Positions 45,212 through 53,637 of a stretch of DNA of 64,000 bases are shown here, piece by piece. The stretch is taken from positions 3,027,199-3,091,198 of the forward strand of contig NZ_CP095397.1 of the NCBI RefSeq assembly GCF_023008545.1. The letters run 5' to 3'. This DNA is from Natribaculum luteum (GTDB taxonomy: Archaea; Halobacteriota; Halobacteria; Halobacteriales; Natrialbaceae). Position numbers and translations under genes: made by a program. The notes beneath the pieces were generated by a model. The model searched no databases, was not told the DNA's origin, and saw nothing but the letters and a program-made list of their open reading frames with translations. The first letter of the stretch is position 1. Every line of letters begins with the position of its first letter.

Positions 45212-46390
45212 ATGCACCCACCAGGAGCTGACGTCGTTCTCGTCCGTCACGGGGACGTGAACACGAAGAGCACGCAGGTAAAGCGGTACATGGTGGGGAT
45301 GCTCGCCGACAACCTCGAGGCCCTCCTGGAGGACCGATCGGTCCCCGGTGACGTCGAACGGCGCTGGAACCGACCCCTGATCCACACGACCGAGGACGCG
45401 GTCGAAGACGCGACCACGGTCGCAGCCGACACCTTCGGCGTCGTCTCCGCGAGCGCCGCCCTCACGGTATCGCCCGAACTCGAGGCGATCAGCGAGGCGC
45501 TCGCCGAGACCGCCCGCGCCCACTACGATGGGGGTTCGTTCGCCGTCGACGCCCGCCGGGCCGACAAGGACCTCCCCTTCACCAGCGAGGACGTCGCCTA
45601 CGAGGGCGGCGACGCCATCTGGGCGGCGGTCGAAGACGAGTTCGAACCCGAAGTTGACCTCGAGGATCCCGACCTCACCTTCGGCGTCGAGGTCCGCGAG
45701 GACGCCGCGTACCTCTACCTCGAGACGGTCGACGGACCAGGCGGCCTACCGCTTGGCTCGCAGGCACCCATGGTCGCGCTCGTCAGCGGCGGGATCGACT
45801 CGCCCGTCGCCGCCTACGAACTGATGCGACGCGGCAGTCCCGTGATCCCCGTCTACGTCGACCTCGGCGACTACGGCGGCCCCGACCACGAGGCGCGGGC
45901 GTACGAGACCGTCCGCTCGCTCGCCCGGTACGCGCCGAACTTCGAGATGGACGTCTACCGCGTCCCCGGCGGCGACACCGTCTCCCTGCTGGCCGAGACG
46001 ATGGAACAGGGGCGGATGCTCTCGCTGCGACGCTTCTTCTACCGCGTCGCCGAACGAATCGCCGAGCGCGTCGACGCCAGCGGGATCGTCACCGGCGAGG
46101 CCGTCGGCCAGAAGTCGAGCCAGACCGCCCAGAACCTCGGCGTCACGAGTCACGCGACGAACCTCCCCATCCACCGGCCGTTGCTCACCTGGGACAAACA
46201 GGATATCGTCGCTCGCGCCCGCGAGATCGACACCTTCACCGACTCGACGATCCCCGCCGGTTGCAACCGGATCGCCCCCGACCAGGCCGAGACGAACGCG
46301 CGACTCGAGCCACTCCTCGAGGCCGAACCCGACGACGTACTCGAGCGCGCCGACGAGGCGGCGGCGAACGCGACGCTGATCGAACTGTGA
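45212..46390 (+). CDS. thiI: tRNA 4-thiouridine synthetase ThiI
   Basis: Activates U8 of tRNA for thiolation, and may also serve thiamine synthesis. The 392-residue product has a ferredoxin-like/THUMP N-terminus (RHGDVNTKSTQVKRYMVGML), then the PP-loop ATPase (MVALVSGGIDSPVAAYELM) and C-terminal GEAVGQKSSQTAQNLGVT. It lacks the rhodanese domain of E. coli ThiI, as in other archaea. The start is ATG 45212 (MHPPGADVVL). Confidence 0.92.
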   Translation: MHPPGADVVLVRHGDVNTKSTQVKRYMVGMLADNLEALLEDRSVPGDVERRWNRPLIHTTEDAVEDATTVAADTFGVVSASAALTVSPELEAISEALAETARAHYDGGSFAVDARRADKDLPFTSEDVAYEGGDAIWAAVEDEFEPEVDLEDPDLTFGVEVREDAAYLYLETVDGPGGLPLGSQAPMVALVSGGIDSPVAAYELMRRGSPVIPVYVDLGDYGGPDHEARAYETVRSLARYAPNFEMDVYRVPGGDTVSLLAETMEQGRMLSLRRFFYRVAERIAERVDASGIVTGEAVGQKSSQTAQNLGVTSHATNLPIHRPLLTWDKQDIVARAREIDTFTDSTIPAGCNRIAPDQAETNARLEPLLEAEPDDVLERADEAAANATLIEL

Positions 46391-46483
46391 CTTTTTGATA
46401 GCTGTCCCGGCGACGGCAACAGCGTCGCTGAACGGCGACTGGAGACGAAAACGACATTACCACGACGCACACAGTACAGCACA

Positions 46484-47032
46484 GTGACGCGCGTCTGTCT
46501 CATCGGCTCCCCGGAGGTGAACCTGCGGTACGAACTCCTCTCTCGAGAGACCTCCCGCGAGGCGCTCGCGACCTACGACCTCGAGCGTCCCTTCGAGAAC
46601 GCGCTGGCCGTCCGCACGGTAAGCGTCGGGGCCGCAGTGTCGCTGCTCAACGACCTCCAGTGGTACCTCGTCCGGTTCGTCGACGAGGCGCTCGTCCGCG
46701 AACCGAGCGTCAGCGAATCGGAGTGGCTCTCGCGCGACCTCGCCGAGTCGCTGCGAAACGGTGAGGTCGACCCCGAGAAGACCGGCGAGTTCCTGAAAGT
46801 CTACGGCGTCGAGCGAGCCGACGCCGGCGGTGACCCGGGCGACGCCGACGCTGGTACGGACGCCGAGACGGCGGAAAGCGGCGAGGCGGCGACGACGGTG
46901 CCACCCGCGACCGACCGACTCGTCGAACCGCTTTTCGTCCGCCGCACCGACGGCGAGGTGCCCGAGTACGACCTCCGGGACGTCGAGGACACGCTCGTCG
47001 TCCGGCTCACGGAATCCGAGTTCTCGCCGTGA
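46484..47032 (+). CDS. Haloarchaeal protein of unknown function (DUF5804-like)
   Basis: The 182-residue product is read from GTG 46484 (MTRVCLIGSPEVNLRYELLS). The N-terminal 115 residues are compact (SRETSREALATYDLERPFEN, LNDLQWYLVRFVDEALVREP); a Gly/Ala/Asp-rich linker (GGDPGDADAGTDAETAESG) leads to a last strand-rich segment (VPEYDLRDVEDTLVVRL). The pattern is one I associate with DUF5804 (from memory). No membrane segment. It lies 93 bases after thiI. Confidence 0.75.
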   Translation: MTRVCLIGSPEVNLRYELLSRETSREALATYDLERPFENALAVRTVSVGAAVSLLNDLQWYLVRFVDEALVREPSVSESEWLSRDLAESLRNGEVDPEKTGEFLKVYGVERADAGGDPGDADAGTDAETAESGEAATTVPPATDRLVEPLFVRRTDGEVPEYDLRDVEDTLVVRLTESEFSP

Positions 47033-47077
47033 TCGGTCGGCGCACGCGCCTTTCGTTCTCTCCGATCGACGTACCTA

Positions 47078-47162
47078 TCATACGGCTGCTGTAGTCATTT
47101 CCGGTGCAACCGCAGAGTGGTCGCGGTTGCACCGGGAAATCGGTACAGCAGACCGTATCATA
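47078..47162. repeat. Palindromic intergenic element, subtype A, copy A3
   Basis: The best-preserved A copy. Outer ends TCATACGGCTGCTGTAG and the complement of GTACAGCAGACCGTATCA. A second stem ATTTCCGGTGCAACCGC pairs with GCGGTTGCACCGGGAAAT except for one extra base. It sits in the convergent gap between 47032 and the cysteine-synthase gene and shares its last five bases with element B3. Confidence 0.85.
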
Positions 47163-47243
47163 ACGATGGCTGTGAGTCGTTACCACAGCAACCGCGAACC
47201 ATCGTGCGGTTGCGTCGGCACCCAGTCACAGCCATCATTATCA
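47158..47243 (-). repeat. Palindromic intergenic element, subtype B, copy B3
   Basis: An 86-bp B copy, directly adjoining A3. On the minus strand it begins TGATAATGATGGCTGTGACT, whose TGA is the stop of the cysteine-synthase-like gene. Inner GCAACCGC/GCGGTTGC stem as in B1 and B2; the flanks of the inner stem are partly changed (GCTGTGGTAACG). Confidence 0.85.
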
Positions 47244-48227
47244 GTCGAACAGCCCGGTCGAGAGGTACCGTTCGCCGCTGTCCCAGAAGACGGTGACGAC
47301 GAGCGGACAGTCCTCCGCGTCGTCGCCCGATTCGTCGTCGGCTTCCGCTGGGTCGCCGAACTGTCGTTCGAACGAACTCGCGGGCTCAGGACAGGACTGG
47401 TCGGGATCTGCGATCCGGCGGGCGACTTTCTGGGCGACGAGGCTCGTTGCGCCGCTGGACTGGCCGATCAGGATCCCCTCCTCTCGCGCGAGGCGGCGAC
47501 ACTCCTCCTCTGCGTCCTCGAGTCTGACCGTCTCGACGTCGTCGATCAGGTCGACGTCGAGGTTGTCGCTGACGAATCCGGGCCCCATCCCCTGGAACTC
47601 GTCCTGCCCGGACTCGCCGGTCGAGAGGACGGGGTTGCGTTCGGGTTCGACCGCGACGATCTCCACGTCGGGGAACTCCTCGCGGAGCCGTCGGCCGACA
47701 CCGGACAGCGTCCCGCCGGTGCCGACGCCCGCGACGAAGGCGTCGACCTCGCGGTCGCCGACCTGTTCGACGATCTCCTCGCCGGTCGTCCGGTAGTGTG
47801 CCTCCGGGTTCGCGGGGTTCTCGAACTGCCCCAGCTGTACTGCACCCTCGGCTTCGATCTCGTCCGCCCGCTCGCGGGCGTCGGTCATGTCCCCCTCGAC
47901 GAGCTCGAGGTCGGCGCCGTAGGCGGCCATGATCCGGCGACGCTCCTCGGACTTCGAGGCCGGCATGACGATCGTGAGGTCGTACCCGCGGGCGGCACAG
48001 ACGAGCGCGAGGCCGATGCCGGTGTTCCCGCTGGTCGGTTCGACGATCCGATCGCCCGGCTCGAGGATCCCGTCGCGTTCGGCCGCGTAGACCATCGCCA
48101 TCGCGGGGCGGTCTTTGGCCGATCCGCCGGGATTGAACGACTCGATCTTGGCGGCGACCGCCGCCCCCTCGGGTGAGTCCACCTGGACGAGCGGAGACCC
48201 GATAGTGTCCAGGATGCTTCCTTTCAT
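47241..48227 (-). CDS. Cysteine synthase-like PLP enzyme
   Basis: The 328-residue type II PLP enzyme makes cysteine from O-acetyl- or O-phosphoserine and sulphide. The PLP lysine lies in NPGGSAKDRPAMAM (about Lys38), the phosphate loop is GVGTGGTLSG, and the substrate loop is VEPTSGNTGIGLAL. GQSSGAT near the end is typical. A C-terminal extension (ASSFERQFGDPAEADDES) is acidic. Start 48227 (MKGSILDTIG) is chosen. It could equally be a cystathionine-beta-synthase-like enzyme, but there are no CBS domains. Confidence 0.88.
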   Translation of the reverse strand: MKGSILDTIGSPLVQVDSPEGAAVAAKIESFNPGGSAKDRPAMAMVYAAERDGILEPGDRIVEPTSGNTGIGLALVCAARGYDLTIVMPASKSEERRRIMAAYGADLELVEGDMTDARERADEIEAEGAVQLGQFENPANPEAHYRTTGEEIVEQVGDREVDAFVAGVGTGGTLSGVGRRLREEFPDVEIVAVEPERNPVLSTGESGQDEFQGMGPGFVSDNLDVDLIDDVETVRLEDAEEECRRLAREEGILIGQSSGATSLVAQKVARRIADPDQSCPEPASSFERQFGDPAEADDESGDDAEDCPLVVTVFWDSGERYLSTGLFD

Positions 48228-48378
48228 TTCCCCTTCCTTGGAAGCCGACACGTAAACCCGTACTGGACCCCGGCAGGTCGTGCCGGAGGGTCGTTCACTG
48301 GTCCCGGTGACTGCCCCACATCTGCGCACGTGGCCATCACATACTTACTCGTGAGATTCTTTATTTTTGATTGTTTAC

Positions 48379-50019
48379 ATGGGGGACTCCCAACAGTTCG
48401 GTGCAGTCGGATACAGTAGCCGCGTCGACGCACAGGACCTGGTCGAGCGAATTGGACTCACCGAAGAGGAGATCGAGTGGCGAAAGCAGTTCATCGACTT
48501 TACGGACGACGACGTCGAACGACTCCGACGGTACGAGGAGACGTTCAACCTCCGTGGTGACGACGTCGCCGAGATGTTCTACGAAAAGATCGAGGAGAAT
48601 CCACAGGTACTCGACGTCCTCGAGCGGTCACCGCGAAGCGTCGAGCAGCTCAAGTGGTCCCAGAAGATGTACCTGATGACGCTCGCGACTGGCGAGTACG
48701 ACCAGGAGTACTTCGAGAATCGTGCCCGCATCGGCAAGCTCCACGACATGCTCGACATGCCGATGAAACACTACGTCGGCCAGTACGGCGTCTACTACAA
48801 CCTGCTCCTTCCGATCATCTCGGAACAGATCCAACAGGACATCTCTGAGGCGATCAGAGAGGCGATCGAACGGCAAGAAGAACTCCGGGACGACGACCGG
48901 GAGAGTGGCGGACGGCTCTCCTCGCTTCTCGGACGTCGCAACGACGACGACGACGCAGACGAGGCGTTCGACACGACGATCTCGGAACTCGAGGGAGAAC
49001 TCTCCGAGCGCATCGACGAGCGCATCGACGAACTCCACTCGCTACTCAAGGTCCTCAATCTGGACATGCAGGTCGCGATCGACACGTACATCGACTCCTA
49101 CTCGAACGTCGAGGGCCTGCTGGAGCACCAACGGGACGTCACGAGCCAGGTCTCACACGCGATGCAGGACATCTCGACGGCCGGCGAGGCGATCGCCCGG
49201 AGCGTCGACGACATCAATCGATCCGTCGACGAACAGTCCGAGCAGACGCGACGGGCGGCGGCGGAAATGCAGGACGTAAGCGGCTCGATCGAGGAACTCG
49301 CGACGACGACAGACGCGATCGCCGGCCGTGACGACGAGATCCTAGAGCAGGTCGAAACCGGCGAGGAGCGCTGTGAACGGGCACTGGAGGCGATGACCGA
49401 CGTCAGCGACGTCGGCCAGCGCGTTCACCGGGACGTCGAGGAGCTCCACGAGACGGTCGACGAGATCGACGACCTCGTCGACACGATCGCCGACGCTGCA
49501 GAGGAGACGAAGACGCTCGCGGTCAACGCGAACCTGGAGGCCAAGCGATCCGGTGGCGGTGAGGGATTCAACGTCGTCGCCGACGAGTTCAAGTACCTCT
49601 CCGAGGAGATCAAGAACCGCACGAACGAGATCGACGCGCGAGTCGAATCGGTCCGAGAGCAGACCGACGAGACGGTATCCTCCCTCGAGGACAACCAGCG
49701 ACGCGTGGCCGAGAGCGTAGACGAAATCACGGCTCTCGACGACAGTCTCGACGAGATCCGCAAGCGCGTCGACGAGTTCACGACGGAAGTCGGGGACCTC
49801 TCCTCGCTCGTCGACGAGCAGGCCGCGAACGCAAAAGAGATGGCCGTGCTGATCGACGCGATCGACGACGAGGCACGGTCGATCAGTGACGATCTGGACG
49901 ACGTCACCGACGCGATCGAAGAGCAGTTCTCGAAAATCGAGACGATCGAGTCAGTCGTGACGGAGTTAGCCGAGGCAGGCGAACGACGGGTCGGCAGCTA
50001 CGGCGAGCAGATGTCGTAG
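48379..50019 (+). CDS. hemAT: Globin-coupled methyl-accepting transducer (HemAT-type)
   Basis: Soluble aerotaxis receptor, 546 residues. A globin sensor domain occupies about residues 20-190; the proximal haem histidine is most likely His122 in IGKLHDMLDMPMKHYVGQYG. There is no transmembrane segment. A coiled-coil signalling domain follows, with the conserved hairpin (AEETKTLAVNANLEAKR, then GEGFNVVADEF). Binding of O2 to haem should change CheA activity. ATG 48379 is preceded by TTCTTTATTTTTG, a strong TATA-like tract. It is divergent from the cysteine-synthase-like gene. Confidence 0.94.
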   Translation: MGDSQQFGAVGYSSRVDAQDLVERIGLTEEEIEWRKQFIDFTDDDVERLRRYEETFNLRGDDVAEMFYEKIEENPQVLDVLERSPRSVEQLKWSQKMYLMTLATGEYDQEYFENRARIGKLHDMLDMPMKHYVGQYGVYYNLLLPIISEQIQQDISEAIREAIERQEELRDDDRESGGRLSSLLGRRNDDDDADEAFDTTISELEGELSERIDERIDELHSLLKVLNLDMQVAIDTYIDSYSNVEGLLEHQRDVTSQVSHAMQDISTAGEAIARSVDDINRSVDEQSEQTRRAAAEMQDVSGSIEELATTTDAIAGRDDEILEQVETGEERCERALEAMTDVSDVGQRVHRDVEELHETVDEIDDLVDTIADAAEETKTLAVNANLEAKRSGGGEGFNVVADEFKYLSEEIKNRTNEIDARVESVREQTDETVSSLEDNQRRVAESVDEITALDDSLDEIRKRVDEFTTEVGDLSSLVDEQAANAKEMAVLIDAIDDEARSISDDLDDVTDAIEEQFSKIETIESVVTELAEAGERRVGSYGEQMS

Positions 50020-50093
50020 GCGGATCGGCCCGCGTTCTCGAATGCCGTGTCACAAACGGGTCGATTAAGCGTCTCCCGACGTAACTCGAGTCC

Positions 50094-50489
50094 ATGAGTC
50101 TCGAAACCATGCGGCCGAACCCGACGTGGGACGCCGCGTCGTACGAGGACACCGTCGACGTCTTCGCCGCACACCGCGACGAACTGGTCTACAGGGTCTG
50201 GGGTGGCGACTGGTGTAAAGACTGCCGGGCGCTGCTTCCCGACTTCGCGGCGGCGCTCGAAGCCGCGGAGGTCCCCGGCGAACGCGTCGAGGAGATTCCC
50301 GTCGACCACGACAAACAGGGGCCGAAAGTCGAGGCGTTCGACGTCGAGTACATCCCGACGGTCGTCGTCGAGCACGCCCCCGACGATCCGGACGAGGGCG
50401 AGGAGATCGCCCGGTTCGTCGAGAGCGAGCGACTCCCACCGGCGATCTACCTCGCCGAGCAGATCGAAGACGCGCTCGAGACCGCCTAG
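50094..50489 (+). CDS. Thioredoxin-family protein
   Basis: A 131-residue thioredoxin-fold protein with active-site motif WCKDC (Cys41, Cys44) and cis-Pro region YIPTVVVEHAP. It is small, cytoplasmic and lacks a signal, so it is likely a disulphide reductant. It converges closely on the large thioredoxin-domain gene (19 bases apart), though they are on opposite strands. Confidence 0.88.
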   Translation: MSLETMRPNPTWDAASYEDTVDVFAAHRDELVYRVWGGDWCKDCRALLPDFAAALEAAEVPGERVEEIPVDHDKQGPKVEAFDVEYIPTVVVEHAPDDPDEGEEIARFVESERLPPAIYLAEQIEDALETA

Positions 50490-50508
50490 TCGCCCTTTTT
50501 TGACGAGG

Positions 50509-52647
50509 TCACTCCCCGTCGTCCGACCCGACCTCGCCCACCCACTCGAGGGCGTCGTCGACGTCGTGGACCGGCGGCGAACACGTTCGCGACCGGCAGA
50601 CGTACAGCGTCGGTTCGCCGTCGCGGGCCTCTCGACCGGCCCAGATCGGCGGGGCGTCCTCGAGTTCGAGTTGCTCGAGCCACGCCTCGAGTCCCGATTC
50701 CGTGGGCGGTCGACGGGCGAACAGCCGGTCCGGCAGGTACGCCTCGCCGAACCGATCGCGCCAGGTATCGGGCACCTCGCCGGCCGCGACCGTCACCTCG
50801 AGTGGCCCCGCCTCGAGCCGGTCGGCGGCGAGACAGAGCGTGACGTGCTGGAGTGGATTCGACTCGAGGCGGTTGGCGTGAGTCTCGAGGACGCGCTCGG
50901 CGATGGTCTCGAACTCCTCGTCGGTGAAGTGATCGAGGGCGAGCAGCGTCTCGACGGCGACGCCCGCCGACGACGGCGTCGAACTGTCGTCGAGTTCCTG
51001 CGGGCGGGTGACGAGCGACTCGCCGCTCTCGGGGGTGAAGTACAGGGTCCCCCGATCGTCGTCCCAGAACTCCGACTCGATCGTCCGCGCGAGGTCGAGC
51101 GCGAAGGCGAGGTGAGTGACCTCGCCGGTGGCCTCGTAACACCCCAGCGCACCGCGAGCGAGGAAGGCGTAGTCCTCGAGGTAGCCGTCGACGGCGACCT
51201 CGCCGTCTTTGTACCGGCGGGAGAGTCGCTGCTCGTCGGCGTCCCAGAGCCGGTCGCGGACGAACTCGAGGGCGTCGACCGCGCTGTCGGCGTACGCGTC
51301 CTCGCCGAGGACGACTGCGGCCTCGGCGAACGCCGAGATCATCAGCCCGTTCCAGCCCGCGAGCACCTTCTCGTCGCGGTTCGGCCGGGGACGCTGCTCG
51401 CGAGCCTCGACGATCGCCTCGCGGGCGGACTCGAGTCGAGTCTCGACCTCGCTCTCCTCGAGATCGAACGCTGCAGCCAGGTCCCCGATCGAAGTCTCGA
51501 CGTTCAGCACGGTCGCCCCCTCGAAGTTGCCCGACTCGGTGACGTCGAACCGACGGCAGAAGAGGTCGGCGTCCGTCTCGTCCTCGAGGACGTCCCGGAC
51601 TTCCTCGGGCGTCCAGACGTAGAACGCACCCTCTTCCCGTTCGCCGCTCTCGGCTTCGCTCTGGGCGTCGAGCGTACTGAAGAAGCCACCCTCGTCGTGG
51701 GTCAGCTCCCGGTCGACGAACGCGAGGGTCTCGCGGACGACCTCGGCGTACCGGTCGTCGCCGGTCTGCTGGTAGCCAGCGAGAAACGCCCGCGGAATCT
51801 CGGCGTTGTCGTACAGCATCTTCTCGAAGTGGGGAACCGTCCAGTCGCGGTCGACACAGTAGCGGTGGAAGCCGCCGCCGACGTGGTCGTAGAGTCCACC
51901 GGACGCCATCGCGTCGAGGGTCTCTACGGCGACCTCGCGGTACTCGTCGCGTCCCGTCCGGTCGGCGACCCGGAAGAGCGCGTGCAGCCGCGACGGCTGG
52001 GGGAACTTCGGCCCGCTCGAGCCGAAGCCGCCGTACTCGCGGTCGGCGTTCCGGAGGGCCGCGTCGGCCGCCGACTCGAGGACGTCGCTCGTCGGCGGTT
52101 CGCTCGCGGCGACGGCGTCGGGCGTCTCCTCGAGGCGATCTGTCGCCGCCGCGGTCCACTGGGCGGCGCGGTTTTCGACCTCCTCGCGGTCGTTCTCCCA
52201 GGAGTTGTGGACGTTCTCGAGCACCTGGAGGAAGCCGGGCTGGCCGCGCTTTGGCTCTCTCGGGAAGTAGGTGCCGACGTAGAACGGTTTCCCCTCGGGC
52301 GTGAGCCACACGGAGAGTGGCCAGCCGCCACCGCCGGTCACGAGCTGGCAGACGGTCATGTAGATGCTGTCGACGTCCGGGCGCTCCTCGCGGTCGACCT
52401 TGATCGGGACGAAGTGCTCGTTCAGGAACTCGGCGACCGTCTCGTCCGCGAAGCTCTCGTCTTCCATGACGTGACACCAGTGACACGCCGAGTAGCCGAT
52501 CGAGAGGAAGATTGGCACGTCGCGCTCGCGGGCCGCCTCGAGGGCCGCCTCGTCCCACGGCTGCCAGTTGACGGGGTTGTCCGCGTGCTGGCGCAGGTAG
52601 GGGCTTTCCTCCTCGTCCAGGCGATTTCGCTGGGTCGGAGATTCCAT
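50509..52647 (-). CDS. Thioredoxin domain/six-hairpin protein (YyaL/SPATA20-like, DUF255)
   Basis: The 712-residue product starts MESPTQRNRLDEEESPYLRQ. An N-terminal thioredoxin-like DUF255 domain carries the CxxC in YSACHWCHVMEDESF, then a large alpha/alpha-barrel-like region (YDHVGGGFHRYCVD, NAEIPRAFLAGYQQTG, LAGWNGLMISAFAEAAV). The family is related to six-hairpin glycosidases and N-acylglucosamine epimerases; its activity is unknown. Start 52647 lies after the promoter-poor gap shared with the 52810 gene. Confidence 0.9.
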   Translation of the reverse strand: MESPTQRNRLDEEESPYLRQHADNPVNWQPWDEAALEAARERDVPIFLSIGYSACHWCHVMEDESFADETVAEFLNEHFVPIKVDREERPDVDSIYMTVCQLVTGGGGWPLSVWLTPEGKPFYVGTYFPREPKRGQPGFLQVLENVHNSWENDREEVENRAAQWTAAATDRLEETPDAVAASEPPTSDVLESAADAALRNADREYGGFGSSGPKFPQPSRLHALFRVADRTGRDEYREVAVETLDAMASGGLYDHVGGGFHRYCVDRDWTVPHFEKMLYDNAEIPRAFLAGYQQTGDDRYAEVVRETLAFVDRELTHDEGGFFSTLDAQSEAESGEREEGAFYVWTPEEVRDVLEDETDADLFCRRFDVTESGNFEGATVLNVETSIGDLAAAFDLEESEVETRLESAREAIVEAREQRPRPNRDEKVLAGWNGLMISAFAEAAVVLGEDAYADSAVDALEFVRDRLWDADEQRLSRRYKDGEVAVDGYLEDYAFLARGALGCYEATGEVTHLAFALDLARTIESEFWDDDRGTLYFTPESGESLVTRPQELDDSSTPSSAGVAVETLLALDHFTDEEFETIAERVLETHANRLESNPLQHVTLCLAADRLEAGPLEVTVAAGEVPDTWRDRFGEAYLPDRLFARRPPTESGLEAWLEQLELEDAPPIWAGREARDGEPTLYVCRSRTCSPPVHDVDDALEWVGEVGSDDGE

Positions 52648-52809
52648 GTGCGGACCTACGGACGGCGGTGGCAAAAGAACCATGCACGGCGTCCGTGGAA
52701 TCCGACGCCGCTTCCTCTCCGCGCTCGCGACAGCTTTTTTGGCCGGTACGGGCGTTCTGTCTGAGAACGTCCCATACAGTTAACAGCTATACCGCCATAC
52801 GGCACACAC

Positions 52810-53079
52810 ATGTCACCCGGTCCCGATCCAGTACGGGAGGACGAGCCGTTTCTCGAGCGACTGGTGGGACTCGTCGTCTCGATCGTCGTTCTGACCGGCG
52901 TCACCGTGATTCTCGGCTACGGCGGCTGGGCGATCCTGACGCTCAGCGCCAAACTGGGTGGCCCCGATCCGAAAACCGAGGACGGAGACCTGCTCAGAAA
53001 TCGACTGGCGACGTGGCCCGACCGGAACCGGGAGTTTATGCGGAACAACGGCCGCGGCGAACTCCCGTTGCGGCCGTAA
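52810..53079 (+). CDS. Small membrane-anchored haloarchaeal protein
   Basis: The 89-residue product has one hydrophobic segment (LVGLVVSIVVLTGVTVILGY, residues 18-37) and a second weaker one (GGWAILTLSAKLGG), then a charged tail (RNRLATWPDRNREFMRNNG). ATG 52810 (MSPGPDPVREDEPF) follows ACAGCTATACCG by about 25 bases. Function unknown. It converges on the dihydrofolate reductase gene. Confidence 0.7.
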   Translation: MSPGPDPVREDEPFLERLVGLVVSIVVLTGVTVILGYGGWAILTLSAKLGGPDPKTEDGDLLRNRLATWPDRNREFMRNNGRGELPLRP

Positions 53080-53100
53080 CGCAGTAACGACGCCGGAAGG

Positions 53101-53637
53101 CTACCGACGCACGTACTCGACGAACGCGAATCCGTCGCGCTCGTCTCGAGAGACCTCTCGCCACGCCTCGCGATCCCACGTCGGGAAGTACGCGTCTCCC
53201 TCGGGGCTGTCGTGGACTTCGGTCACGATCAGTCGGTCGACCGCCGGGAGAAGCTGCTCGTAGACGGTCGCCCCGCCGGCGACGAAGATCCGATCGGCAC
53301 CGTCGTGGCGCTTCTCGGCGGCGCGGTCGGCCGCCTCGAGCGCCTCCTCGAGATCGCTCGCGGTGACGACGTTCTCGGGCGTCTCGAGGTCGCGGCTCGT
53401 GAGGACGACCGTCGTCCGACCGGGGAGGGGTTCGCCGAGCCCCTCGAGGATGCTCTCGTAGGTGACCCGGCCCATGATCACGGGGTGGCCGGTCGTGACC
53501 TGCTTGAAGTGTTTCAGGTCTTCCGGAAGGTGCCAGGGCATCTCACCGTCGCGGCCGATGACGCCGTTTTCGGCGACCGCGACGATGGCGACCAGTTCGT
53601 GGTCGGTCTCGAGGCCCGCGTCGATCGACCCGCTCAT
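53101..53637 (-). CDS. folA: Dihydrofolate reductase
   Basis: Reduces dihydrofolate using NADPH. The 178-residue product has NGVIGRDGEMPWHLPEDLKHF (substrate site with the catalytic acid region), VIMGRVTYESI, and the NADPH-binding GGATVYEQLLPAVDRL. Start at 53637 (MSGSIDAGLE) overlaps the thymidylate synthase stop by four bases (ATGA on the minus strand), so the two are coupled: the reductase restores the folate that ThyA oxidises. Confidence 0.95.
   Translation of the reverse strand: MSGSIDAGLETDHELVAIVAVAENGVIGRDGEMPWHLPEDLKHFKQVTTGHPVIMGRVTYESILEGLGEPLPGRTTVVLTSRDLETPENVVTASDLEEALEAADRAAEKRHDGADRIFVAGGATVYEQLLPAVDRLIVTEVHDSPEGDAYFPTWDREAWREVSRDERDGFAFVEYVRR

Noticed and set aside
43550..45523. 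657-codon minus-strand open frame
   Set aside because: Antisense to the MFS and ThiI genes; long only because of GC bias.
22242..47243. A CRISPR-like array made of the repeated palindromes
   Set aside because: Copies are kilobases apart in mixed orientation, with no regular spacers and no cas genes.
50203..52764. 853-codon plus-strand open frame
   Set aside because: Antisense to the DUF255 protein, whose motifs are clear; a shadow frame.
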